NCBI RefSeq assembly: GCF_026151205.1
Contig: NC_087082.1
Coordinates: forward strand, 8,750,901-8,814,900
Direction: 5' to 3'
DNA: 64,000 nt
DNA from: Bolinopsis microptera
Lineage: Eukaryota > Ctenophora > Tentaculata > Lobata > Bolinopsidae
In this document: piece by piece, positions 14,001 through 22,408 of the stretch
Layout: each line of letters opens with the position of its first letter
Position numbering within the stretch: position 1 is the stretch's first letter
The notes under the pieces: model-generated
What the model was told of the DNA's origin: nothing
Seen by the model: the letters and a program-made list of their open reading frames with translations, nothing else
Database searches by the model: none
Program-made: the position numbers and the translations under genes

Positions 14001-14901
14001 CTTTCCAGCCTAGTCTCAACTTATCAGGAGTAAGTTAAATAAAGTTCACTAGAGACTGGTACATACAGTTTTCACGATGTGTTTCATAACATCGAGCACA
14101 GAGCCTCCCCCGTATAGCCGCATCACGACCCACAACTCCAGCTTCACCACAAATGCCGTAAAGTACTGTGCTATACTCTCATGAGCAAACTTTGACATAA
14201 CCTGAAAAGTAGAAAGTGAAGGTTAATTTAGGCAAATCATTTTGCTTTCACAAATTATTATGCTTTCGCAAATTATTATGACGTCTGTTTGGAGAGCAAT
14301 TTCAAGGCTTTCACTATTTTGTAAATTCCGATGAATTGTATGTGTAATTAAGCAGTTCTTGTTAATGAAGAGAAGTAACCATTATGTTTGTGTAACCATT
14401 TGATATATAAAATAAAGTTACAGAGCTGTAACTTTATATCAAATTGTTACACAAGCTCAACAAAGAAAAATACTCATATTATAATTAGTACTGTTGAGTA
14501 ATAAACTTACATTGACTTCTTCTATCACTTTTTCAATGCTGAATTCTGTCTTATCAAGATCTATTCTTTTGATAGCAACTTTCTCGTTTCTGGGCTTGCA
14601 AAGAGCAATCTGAGGATTTCGAATATTAAAAATGTATTATATAATAGATTTGAGTAATTAGTAACTGTTTAACAAAACCTAAAGAGTGGAAATAATGACA
14701 TTCCAAAACTGTAAATTTATGGGAGTGGACAATCAAATCATCGATGCATAACACTGACGTGCAAGGTCTTAAAACTATGTATTTACAAATCTATAACATG
14801 TGATATTTTCTTACTTGAACGCTGGCAGTGCCACCAGTGCCAATGACATCAAGAAGTTCATAATCCTCCTTGTTGGTGGGCCACTGCTCGGAGGCAGCCA
14901 T
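2072..14901 (-). CDS. OXSR1: SPAK/OSR1 (Fray) family STE20 kinase, complete, 13 exons
   Basis: Ste20 kinase that, in the known family, is activated by WNK kinases and phosphorylates SLC12 cation-chloride cotransporters. Exons on the minus strand: 14901-14815, 14609-14511, 14201-14067, 13838-13722, 13544-13325, 10714-10576, 9869-9758, 6373-6241, 3651-3556, 3344-3217, 2913-2758, 2562-2409, 2136-2072. All junctions are GT/AG, phases agree, and the sum is 546 aa, close to human OSR1/SPAK. Visible: Gly loop GTGGTASV (21-28), VAIK Lys43, alpha-C Glu60, HRDVK (142-146), DFG (162-164), T-loop [12 protein letters not shown] with Thr182 as the WNK site, S-motif WEWSDDDYD with Ser334, and a C-terminal CCT domain (about 450-546) ending [11 protein letters not shown]. 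The start MAASEQW lies just downstream of a possible acceptor (TTGTAG), so a 5'UTR intron is likely. Oddities: the CCT motif reads NDICFPF where human has NDIRFEF, and the loop after DFG is diverged. OXSR1 versus STK39 is not separable: probably the single pre-duplication gene. Confidence 0.95.
4650..4836. repeat. 11-bp minisatellite, unit TATACCACGTG
   Basis: About 17 head-to-tail copies of TATACCACGTG, with one GTTTATACCAC variant near 4704 and a TACACGCG disruption near 4785. Each unit carries the palindromes GTATAC and CACGTG, so the array presents a CACGTG E-box once every 11 bp. It lies in the kinase intron between the exons ending at 6241 and starting at 3651. The open frames across it are products of the periodicity and are not genes. 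Confidence 0.95.
5817..5885 (+). repeat. tRNA-like SINE head or tRNA relic
   Basis: GGTAGCTCAGAGGCTAG resembles a pol III A box, and GTGAGTTCGAAGC about 45 bases later resembles a B box (GGTTCGANTCC). No full cloverleaf with a matching acceptor stem could be drawn, so this is more likely a SINE head or decayed tRNA than a working tRNA. It is followed by short CAGCTCAATACGG-type repeats. It sits in a kinase intron. Confidence 0.4.
6918..7123. repeat. 45-bp tandem array running into a GT microsatellite
   Basis: Four near-identical 45-bp units start at 6918, 6963, 7008 and 7053. Each holds AAACATACTGTATGTGAGTT followed by a TGTG-rich tail; the array then passes into (GT)n up to about 7123. Because 45 is divisible by three, frames stay open on both strands, but the His/Thr-rich peptides have no other sign of coding. 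It lies in the kinase intron 6374-9757. Confidence 0.92.
8067..8181. promoter_or_regulatory. Cluster of CACGTG E-boxes paired with TGACGTAG sites
   Basis: Five CACGTG motifs (8068, 8087, 8107, 8153, 8175) and three TGACGTAG motifs (8079, 8099, 8165) lie within 115 bp. In three places they form a composite TGACGTAGC(CC)ACGTG module. Such motifs are known targets of bHLH-zip (USF/MITF/Max type) and CREB/ATF factors. The cluster is inside a kinase intron and could be an enhancer or internal promoter for a short isoform; a duplicated repeat with no function is also possible. Confidence 0.5.
8812..8874. repeat. Near-perfect 27-bp-arm hairpin
   Basis: TGGAATTAATTACAA plus AGTATACGCA is followed, after a 3-5 base loop (TTTG), by its reverse complement with one mismatch. 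In RNA this would be a single long stem. It may be the core of a palindromic MITE or a pre-miRNA-like hairpin; no flanking target-site duplication was found. Confidence 0.85.
9179..9464. mobile_element. MITE with TA target duplication, TIR GGGAGCATCA
   Basis: The ends are GGGAGCATCATGGCT... and ...CGTGATGCTCCC, each flanked by TA (9177-9178 and 9465-9466). The inverted similarity continues inward for about 50 bases (GACAGCCAAAGTGAAAGAAA and its counterpart). A second internal inverted pair, CGTTTCGGCACTCAT and ATGAGTGCCGAAACG, lies at about 9253 and 9370. TA duplication is typical of Tc1/mariner-type elements. No transposase is present. It sits in a kinase intron. Confidence 0.75.
12189..12361. 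repeat. 11-bp minisatellite, unit CACTGTCGTGG
   Basis: About 15.7 copies of CACTGTCGTGG. The left units carry CGCGG in place of CGTGG, a few carry CTTGG and one CGGTA, so variants are partly blocked along the array as expected for growth by unequal exchange or slippage. It lies in the kinase intron between the exons starting at 10714 and ending at 13325. Open frames on both strands come from the periodicity. Confidence 0.95.
14391..14453. repeat. Hairpin with about 30-bp arms in a kinase intron
   Basis: GTGTAACCATTTGATAT, AAAGTTACAG and AGCTGTAACTTT, ATATCAAATTGTTACAC form an almost perfect inverted repeat with a very short loop. It is in the 309-bp intron between the exons starting at 14201 and ending at 14511. 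It is probably a palindromic MITE remnant; the pre-mRNA would carry a strong stem there. Confidence 0.75.
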
Positions 14902-15970
14902 ACCTACAATAATATTCAGTTCACTATACCTGTACAAAGCATAGAAGGTGTAAAGGGAGGATGGAAAGGAACTTAGTTTTGCACAGTAAAAAATTACATA
15001 CATACAATCATGACATGGGAGTGTTGCTACAAATTAAAGATCAATATTTAAGGATTTTGGAAATAAAGAAAATACTTAACTGTCGGAAAATTTCTGGCCA
15101 TAAATGAAACGTTGGACACACTTTGACATTTACAGTTTACTCAACAATTCGATAATAAACTATTAAAGATATGTTATTTAAGAAACTACTGGACTAATTC
15201 TGAGCTCAGAACTAAGCTAAGTTGTTGCCTTAAAAAGTTGATTATTTTGGCTCCTTACAATTAGATAGTAAAAGGTCATCTATGTTTGAGTCACAGACAG
15301 GCATTATATCTTGTTTCTATTCTTAGCCTACCTTAGTTTTCAATGGCTAAATTTAGAAGTCTAGACTGGTCTCATATGTTTCAAATCTAGGCAGTATGGA
15401 ATGGCTCTGATAAGAACAAGGCAGACCCTATTGCATGGAGATTAGAGGTTGCTTAACCCAATATATCAGTCAGGCCCTGTGGCTTAAATGTGAAATTGGC
15501 TAGGAAGATATATTTGAAATACGTGACTACCTTCATGGCTACCTTCATGGCTACCTATTGGGAATTTTTTGGCCGTGCATTGGAATAGTTAGGCATATTT
15601 ACTGCCAAGAATTTTAGAATTGAAGGAATCTCTGCTCTACTTATTTAATCCTAAACAATGTTTTGTGACCACACAGCTGAGTCAACTGCAGTACTGCATA
15701 GACCTTAGGAAGTTCTTAGCTTACCCCCCTAGGGAATTATTGCACATGGCATCCCTGAGGAGAGCTAAATATGATAAGTGACATCTTATGTTCAGTATTT
15801 GATAAATATAATGAGTTTCCAGACTCATATCTCATGTTTCGTTTTAATGAGCACCAGAAGTTGATTAGCTTGTTGTCAACCAAATGAACAGAGAATGTTT
15901 AAATAAGTCATTAAAACACTGCCAAAAGCTATTTTAAATAACGATAAATTGAACATTAAAACATCGTCAA
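14902..15970. other. Upstream region of the kinase gene, no gene seen
   Basis: This should contain the kinase 5'UTR exon(s) and promoter. An acceptor-like TTGTAG just upstream of the start codon suggests a non-coding first exon further up, but I could not place it or a TATA box with confidence. No repeat family or other coding signal is evident. Confidence 0.35.
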
Positions 15971-16510
15971 CAGTGGCATAACGTTGCTTGCGCCCCCCGC
16001 ACTGCTGTGCCATCTTAGGGGGCGCCAAATCATTGTTTGAATGTGGGTAAATTTGGAAAAACTTAACTACAGTAATAGCAAAACTGTGTGTTTTGCTCCA
16101 GAAACACAATTTTTTAGAGATTTTACCAGTGTATCCTCTAAAATCATCTAATTTGTCCAATTTTAGGGAGAGGTGCCAAAAGGGGGAGGGGGCGCCAACA
16201 GGGGGGCTCTTTTTCAGCAGGGGGCACCAACAGGCAACGTTACGCCACTGGATGGCGCCCCCCTCGCCTTTTGGTGTCCCTCTCCCCTTTTGGGGCCCTT
16301 CCCTAAAATTGAAACAAATTAGGTGATTTTAGAGGATACGCTGGTAAAATCTCTAAAAAAGTGTGTTCTAGAGAAAAACGTGTAGTTTTGCTAGTACCTC
16401 AGTTAAGTTTATTTAAATTGTCCCACATTCAAATAACGATTTGGCGCCCCCTAAGATGGCCCCCTCCCCCCTGCACAGCGTGATCAGCGAGGCCCTTCGT
16501 TACGCCACTG
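15971..16510. mobile_element. hAT-like MITE pair in inverted orientation with 8-bp target duplication
   Basis: Two related elements with ends CAGTGGCRTAAC / GTTACGCCACTG lie tail to tail (15971-16250 and about 16240-16510). They share blocks such as TTTTACCAGTGTATCCTCTAAA and GGGGGCGCCAA in opposite orientation. The composite is flanked by ATCGTCAA (15963-15970) and ATTGTCAA (16511-16518), a 7/8 match to a target duplication. An 8-bp duplication and CAGNGGCGTA-type termini are hAT hallmarks. No transposase ORF is present. Confidence 0.75.
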
Positions 16511-16571
16511 ATTGTCAAGTTAGTGAGACCAAGAAAAAGAAAATGTTAACAAAAAGTTTTGTTGCAAACTA

Positions 16572-16783
16572 TAGGGGGGCATGACACGTCTTCAATGTCT
16601 CCAATGTCTCTTGTCTTTTTTGAAAAGATAGGGTGCGGAGACGTGTCCTGGAGACATTGGAGACACAGCTTTTGGAGACATTGGAGACATTGGGGACATT
16701 GGAGACAAAGCTTTTGGAGACATTGAAGACATTGGAGACACTGGAGACGTAGATGTATGATTGTGCCACACCCCCACCTAAAT
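16572..16783. mobile_element. Possible TIR element containing the TTGGAGACA minisatellite
   Basis: A 9-bp tandem repeat (TTGGAGACA, reverse complement of TGTCTCCAA) with AAGCTTTTGGAGAC insertions fills 16650-16750. The edges TATAGGGGGGCATGACAC and, on the other strand, TAGGTGGGGGTGTGGCAC look like imperfect terminal inverted repeats. A TCTTTTTTGAAAAGATA stretch near 16614 recurs at about 17940, so these arrays are members of one family. The TIR reading is tentative. Confidence 0.45.
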
Positions 16784-16832
16784 GATGAGGAATCAAGAAC
16801 TAGAAGATTATTGTCTGTCTGTGTGATCCCTA

Positions 16833-17167
16833 CTAGTTACTGTTAGTACTGGCAAGAACCCGTATAACCCTAAAATGTCAAGACTCAAGAGACTAAAATA
16901 ATTAATAATTTTTAACTACCGTATTTAATTCACGTTTTTGACACCACTTGGGGTACAAAATTTTGGGCTCTAAAACTCCTATTTCTTGGTAAATTTTTTA
17001 TTTTTTTCATGCTGATTTGGAGGCCATTAAAGCATTTGACCCAGTCAAAAAGGTTTCAGTTGTATATCTTTTACGGTTTTTGCGGAAATTTGCGTTAAAA
17101 TTGATGACGTGGTGTCAGTAAAATGGCACGGTAAATATGTTTCGTCTCGCTTTATATATAGTAAGAT
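16833..17167 (-). mobile_element. Helitron-like dispersed repeat, copy 1
   Basis: The sequence matches 28236-28557 in the opposite orientation over its whole length, from ATACGGGTTC... at one end to TCTTACTATATATAAAGCGA at the other. Read on the minus strand it begins TCTTACTATATATAAAGCG and ends near ...GGGTTCTTGCCAG, flanked by A and T without target duplication, as expected for a non-autonomous Helitron (TC...CTRR; this copy has CCAG). Repeat status is certain; the Helitron assignment is not. Confidence 0.6.
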
Positions 17168-17477
17168 AGAGCAATTTGTCTCCATTGTTCTAAATTTCTA
17201 CAAAACTTGGTGAAAATGAATAGAAGGGATACGTTGATTACTGGAGACACAAACTTCAAAATATCCCCAGTGCCCCTACTATCCATTTTATGTCCCCAAT
17301 GTAATAGTAATAGTAATATAGTAATAGTATTATGTTTACAGTATGCACTGAAAGGGTATCCTAAGAAGTTTCTTGAACTTTTAACAGGTGCTCCTCCTCA
17401 TTTAACCCTCAATTAAGTTTCCTATCATTCGGCTGAGTCGACCGAGGAGATTGCATAGATCCGATGGATCCTTAGCT

Positions 17478-17564
17478 ACTCCCTAGACTAGGTAACACTG
17501 GAATTCGAACCCTGAACATTCTGCGCAGAAGGCGGATGCTCTAACCACTAGGCCACCTAGCCCC
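17478..17564 (-). repeat. tRNA-derived SINE head
   Basis: On the minus strand GGTGGCCTAGTGGTTAGAGC matches a pol III A box and the D-arm, TCCGCCTTCTGCGCAGAA forms an anticodon-arm-like hairpin, and CAGGGTTCGAATTCC matches the B box and T-arm. CTAGGTG and TACCTAG could pair as an acceptor stem. The direct junction with the 9-bp minisatellite suggests a SINE head or tRNA pseudogene. Confidence 0.6.
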
Positions 17565-17940
17565 GTTCCCAATGTCTCCAAAAGCTGTGTCTCTAATGTC
17601 TCCAATGTCCCAAATGTCCCCAATGTCTCCAATGTCTCCAATGTCCCTATTGTCCCCAATGTCTCCAATGTCCCTAATGCCCCCAATGTCTCCAATGTCC
17701 CTGATGTCCCCAATGTCTCCAATGTCTCCAAAAGCTGTGTCTCCAATGTCCCTAATGTCTCCAATGTCTCCAATGTCCCTAATGTCTCCAATGTCTCCAA
17801 TGTCTCCAAAAGCTGTGTCCAATTTACTGGGCCGCGCTCAGCCTGTCATTCCGCCAAATCTTTATTGTTAATGAACATAATAGCCTGGGGTCCTCAGGTA
17901 ATGTCCAATGTCTCCAATGTCTCCAATGTCTCCAATGTCT
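17565..17940. repeat. 9-bp minisatellite (ATGTCTCCA / ATGTCCCTA) with an inserted repeat
   Basis: Roughly 28 units of 9 bp with variants ATGTCTCCA, ATGTCCCCA and ATGTCCCTA, punctuated by AAAGCTGTG, end at about 17820. An inverted copy of 19190-19260 (CGCTCAGCCTGTCATTCCGC core) occupies about 17822-17897, and a few more units follow to 17940. The Met-Ser-Pro-repeat frames are artefacts of the array. Confidence 0.9.
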
Positions 17941-18639
17941 TTGTCTTTTTCGAAAAGATAAGGTGACATGTAACTATATGTCACTATTGTTCCCTGATGA
18001 CGTGAACCATCAATCATTTATTGCTGTAGACTGACAGTTTCGTAGGAGAAATCCATAAAGCAAACAAATCGATACTTACTCAACACCTATATGCCAATTG
18101 TACTGTTAAATGCATCTGCACAAGCAGTTAAATCACTGATTATAGATCGGTAGATTTCAATTAAAATTGTTATCAAACAAGCACTATTAGAGTTAATGGT
18201 TTATAAAATTGTTATTGATGTGCAATTCATGCATGACTAGAAACATTTTTGTTGTGTAACCTCGTTTTTCTTTTTATAATTGATCATCTGCATTAATCAT
18301 GTATATTATATTGTCATGTCAACGGTGTAGCACGAACTTTGCATCCCACAACGTGAACTTAAACTTTTTGCAGCAAATGACTGCGTCCGCCGTCCAATTA
18401 TTTCTTCATTTTCAGAGAACTACTAATTCATAATTTGATTGGTAATGTGTGGCTGTACTAGTTTAGTAAAATACAATTTACGATTTAATTCCGATTCATG
18501 AAATTTTTTACAATAAAATGTTACATGTCATGCTTCTACCTTATTAACCATTTACAATTTAACGGGTGATACTCGTTAAATATTTGTTTCAAAAGACCGT
18601 CGACGAGTCCAACTCGGCGCGCGTTTTGGTAGGTTATAA

Positions 18640-18960
18640 ACCTACAACCAACCATGAGCCTTAACATAGCATAGTTAAGTGAAAGTGCAGGGCTCTCGGC
18701 TCAGGTTAGAGCACTGTCAAATGTACAATGCTTGCAAATCAGGTATTCTAAATATGTATTTTCCAACCATATTTTTTTTCTAACCATAGCGTCACGTTGT
18801 TTTATCCAAAGTGCAGAGCCCTTACGCTTGCAATGGCGCGCGCCTGCCTCCCGTTGTAATTGTGAAACAAGCGCGCCTGCAGTGGCGCGAAAGCACGTAA
18901 TAAGGTGAATAACAATGTAAAGGGCCGGGTTAAAGTCTCAAATATGAAATAACTATTTAA
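18640..18960. repeat. Partial copy of a GC-rich dispersed repeat
   Basis: The stretch 18808-18900 (GCTTGCAATGGCGCGCGCC, AAACAAGCGCGCCTGCAGTG) is a direct partial copy of 19258-19340. A weak A-box-like GGCTCAGGTTAGAGC lies near 18695. The GC-rich composition stands out from the AT-rich surroundings, suggesting a SINE-like family. Confidence 0.6.
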
Positions 18961-19560
18961 GGAATAAGGCCACCTGCACCCAAAACCAAAAAATGATCAG
19001 CAGACCATGCATGGCATCAGAATCAGGCATGCACTCAATTTGCAAACTCGGTGGATACGCACGTGTTTCACAAAGCCATGTGTCTACGCGTACTGCGTGA
19101 CGCGCTTGTTTCAAACTGCAAGCGAGAGCGCTCTGGTTAGAGCAACGGTACGCGCGTGTCACTGCGACATGATTTTGCTCTTTACCGTGGGACCTCAAGT
19201 TATCATGTCCATAAACATAGAGATAAGGCGGAATGACAGGCTGAGCGCGACCCAGTAATAGCCTTTGCGCTTGCAGTGGCGCGCGCACCCGCCTCCCGTG
19301 AAACAAGCGCGCCCGCAGTGGCACGAAAGCACATGGTTAGTTGAAGCATAACTCATTCATGAAAGACATCTGTGCAGAAATATAACGAGAACTGTGAAAT
19401 GCAAAAATGTGCAGACGGCTGACGCGGAGATAGTTTTTTAAATTTGATGGTATATCAACTAATATTTTAATTAGCAAATATATTGAATTTTGAAGTTTTC
19501 ATTTTATTTAGGGTCAATTTGATATATTCATATTATTTTTATATTGTTTTAATACCTTTA
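18960..19560 (+). pseudogene. Decayed RLE-type retroelement 3' end, copy 1, with nested insertion
   Basis: GCAAACTCGGTGGATACGCA (near 19040) and GAGAACTGTGAAATGC (near 19388) match copy 2 downstream (GCAAACTTGGTGGATATG, GAGAACTGTGAAATGC). They are separated by GC-rich repeat sequence at about 19062-19335 that shares its core with 17.8 and 18.8 kb. A TTAGGGTCAATTTGATATAT tail near 19508 resembles the 3' tails of the other two copies. No reading frame survives. Confidence 0.6.
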
Positions 19561-19775
19561 TTTCTTTGTTATTATTAATTATAACTTTTCTATTATTATT
19601 TCACGTTTGACTGTTTTTACTATTTTAATTGTATAGCGCATGTATAGTATATTGCAGTAAAATTTGTAAAATTAATATGATAATCCATCCATCATTGCAC
19701 GCGCTCAAAAAATACCTAAGTACACTGCACCAGTCTATGACAGTCGCTAGCACTAGTGCAAGCAAAAGGTATCCA

Positions 19776-20515
19776 TTACATTGTAATAGCGCATAGATAG
19801 CACCTGAACCTAAAGGATTGCCCTAAAACATGTACGTGTGGCCAGAAATATTCAGCAAACCATGCGCTCATCTGCAAACTTGGTGGATATGTGTCACTGC
19901 GGCACAACTCGTTGAGAGACACCTTTGCAGAACTAATGAGAACTGTGAAATGCAAGGATGTGCAGACTGAACCATTTCTTCTTCCAGTTGATGGTCTAGA
20001 GCTGCCAAAGGGAACAGTCCTAGGAGACCAAGCTAGGCTGGACATTTCTGCAAGATCGATTTGGAATACTTCAGAGAGGGCATTTTTTTGATGTAAGGGT
20101 ATTCCATGCCCCAGCCCCCTCCAATGCAAGCAAATCAATCCCAGCAATGTACCAGAAAAAAACGGTGTTACAAGGCAAGGGTCCTGGAAGTAGAGAAAGG
20201 AAGCTTCACGCCGTTAGTTTTCTCAACGTCTGGTGGAATGGGTGTCTGGTGGAATGGGTGGTGAAGCTATGGAATACCACACAGGGCAGATGCTGTGGGA
20301 TACATAAGGAAGCGCCTTCGTTTCGAAATCTTAAGAACGACGGTAATTTCTCTCTGGGGAGACAGAGGGGCGAGAAAGAACTTTGTCAATATAGACAGTT
20401 TAGATTTGAACTTGGAGCCACAAAGCCAAGGGTGATTTTCAAAATATTGACTTTTTGAAGGGTTATTTTTATATAGGGTCATTGTGACATTATGTGTATA
20501 CTGTTTGAAACATTA
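19776..20515 (+). pseudogene. Decayed RLE-type retroelement 3' end, copy 2
   Basis: The frame across 19830-20090 encodes HALICKLGGYVSLRHNSLRD and DQARLDISARSIWNTSERAF, clearly the knuckle end and nuclease motifs of the copy at 20.5-21.5 kb. A run of seven T at about 20083, where copy 3 has TTTTTA, shifts the frame and gives an early stop. The remainder drifts out of frame. The tail ATATAGGGTCATTGTGACAT precedes copy 3. Confidence 0.8.
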
Positions 20516-21535
20516 AAAAATCCATTACATTGTATGTATCTGAGTTTGATGTCTGACCTAGAGTACGAGTATTCCTGCAAAGTAACATTAGATCTTACAG
20601 AAGCAATATACAACCAGCACCAAGATTTTTTTGATGATCAGGAAAAACTAGTAGAGATCAAGACTGAAATCCGAAAATCAAGGGAAGAGTTTTTCAAGGA
20701 GAGAAAAGAAGAGGTTACAAATGACCTGAATGAAACCCAAAAATTGCAATTAGATCTTACATCAGAGATAGGGGCAAGTTCCTGGCTTTCGTCACTCCCG
20801 CTCAAATCATTCGGATTCTGTCTCAACAAGCAAGAATTCAATGATGCCCTAGCCCTAAGGTACAACTTTGGGATAAAAGATGCTGCAAGAAAATGTGTAT
20901 GTGGAAGTGACAACTCAATAAACCACTCATTAATATGCAAAAGGGGTGGATATGTATCTCTTCGCCACAACTCATTGAGGGATGTGATAGCAGAGCTATT
21001 AGAAACTGCTGGCTGTAAAGATGTTACCACTGAACCTCTCCTCATTCCTGTCAATGGGAGAGAACTTCCTGCAGGGGCCAACAAAGCAGATGGAGCTAGA
21101 TTAGATGTTAGTGCTAGGAGTGTATGGAACCCATTGGAAAGGGCATTTTTAGATGTAAGAATATTTCATGCTCAAGCTCCTTCCAATAAGGCTCTTGGAT
21201 CTCCAACCACTATGTACAATAGCCACGAGAGACAGAAAAAGAATTTATACAATAAAAGGATTGTAGAAGTGGAACATGGGACGTTTACACCGATAGTCCT
21301 ATCAACCACTGGGGGTATGGGAAGGGAAGCTAATAAGTTCTTCAAGAAATTAGCGGATAAACTTTCTAGGAAATCAGGCCAACGATATAGTGAGGCAATG
21401 ACATTTATTAGGAAGAGAGTAAGATTTGACCTTTTGAGAACAACAGTCATAGCTCTTAGAGGAGAGAGAGGGTTAAAAAGTAGTAGTGCAGTAAAAATAG
21501 CAGAATTAGATATAAATTTGGATCCAGTTCTTTAA
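20492..21535 (+). CDS. RLE-type non-LTR retroelement C-terminal ORF (CCHC knuckle + restriction-like endonuclease)
   Basis: An open 347-codon frame. Residues 45-90 are charged and likely helical; then comes a CxC...HxxxxC knuckle (Cys135, Cys137, His145, Cys150), RHN at 158-160, GARLD with Asp205 and AFLDVR with Asp221. Knuckle followed by RHN and D-x15-D matches the C-terminal layout of R2/NeSL-like site-specific LINEs (CCHC, RHD, PD...D), where the nuclease nicks target DNA. No reverse transcriptase domain is present, so this is a 5'-truncated insertion, or less likely an exapted nuclease. The first Met may be fortuitous: it lies where the tail of copy 2 ends. The 3' tail (ATATAGGGTAATTTTTATAT) repeats that of copy 2. 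Third same-strand copy in 2.7 kb. Confidence 0.72.
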   Translation: MCILFETLKNPLHCMYLSLMSDLEYEYSCKVTLDLTEAIYNQHQDFFDDQEKLVEIKTEIRKSREEFFKERKEEVTNDLNETQKLQLDLTSEIGASSWLSSLPLKSFGFCLNKQEFNDALALRYNFGIKDAARKCVCGSDNSINHSLICKRGGYVSLRHNSLRDVIAELLETAGCKDVTTEPLLIPVNGRELPAGANKADGARLDVSARSVWNPLERAFLDVRIFHAQAPSNKALGSPTTMYNSHERQKKNLYNKRIVEVEHGTFTPIVLSTTGGMGREANKFFKKLADKLSRKSGQRYSEAMTFIRKRVRFDLLRTTVIALRGERGLKSSSAVKIAELDINLDPVL

Positions 21536-22408
21536 ACTGGCTTACTTATACTACTTAAAGGGTGTTTATTTAGTTTTCTATTGAATTTATATTGAATTTT
21601 TATATAGGGTAATTTTTATATTATGTGTATATTGTTTGAATAATCTTACTTCTTCTATATTTAAAAACAATTTTATCATAAAGGTACGGGTACATTGTAT
21701 GTCATGTTAAACACATTGCGTGACTCAGCTACTCTCGACTGTGCAAGATCATCACTCTGTTTTGTTCCTTACTTTCGCTTCAGTTGCTGAACATGGGCGT
21801 GAGGTGCGATCTATGTCTGATTATATAAAGTGGTTGTATTACCAAGTAGTCGCTCCCTACTGTTTTACTATCAATCAGTATACAAAATGTTAAACGTATA
21901 ATACCTCCACTTCAGGTTATGGAAGAAACAGTAAATAAATCTAGCACTAAGTTTCAAACAAAATAAGGAAATTTATTTTAAGGTTTATAAGACAATAAGA
22001 AACCTACTAGAGATACCAGTAGATGAAATTATTGGCAATGAAAACTGAAAACAACTTCATGACTCAGTTCCCGTATGCGTAGTGAAGAAAGAAGGTTAGG
22101 AACCACAGAGGGGGGAGGAAAATCGTCGTTTGAATGTGGGATAATCTTGAAAAACTTAACTGAGGTACTAGCAAAACTAGCCAACAGGCAACGTTACACC
22201 ACTGCTTCTGGTACAGGTTTTTCAACTCTAATACTGATGATGAATATAATATAGATTCTGGAGTATTTATCTCTCACCTTAACGTAAGTGATAAAATATA
22301 AAATATATATTTATCATATCATCAAAATTAACATCATCAAATTATCCCAGCAAAAATGGTATGAACAATACTTGATACCTACTGTAAAAGTAAGCACTTT
22401 GTGTCAAC
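21536..22408. other. Retroelement tail, hAT-MITE fragment and NF-YC upstream region
   Basis: Up to about 21645 this is the retroelement 3' tail. At about 22110-22206 a fragment ends in CAACAGGCAACGTTACACCACTG, the right terminus of the CAGTGGCGTAAC MITE family, with its other end missing. The rest should hold the NF-YC promoter and 5'UTR; I see no TATA box or CCAAT cluster there. Confidence 0.5.

Noticed and set aside
17480-17564. Functional tRNA gene
   Set aside because: A and B boxes are present but pairing in the acceptor and anticodon arms is imperfect and the sequence abuts a minisatellite, so a SINE head is more likely.
17483-17871. Met-Ser-Pro or Leu-Glu-Thr repeat proteins
   Set aside because: All derive from the 9-bp array; three frames are open at once, which real genes do not show.
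20147-20458. 103-codon frame upstream of the intact retroelement ORF
   Set aside because: It is the decayed 3' part of copy 2 read out of frame.
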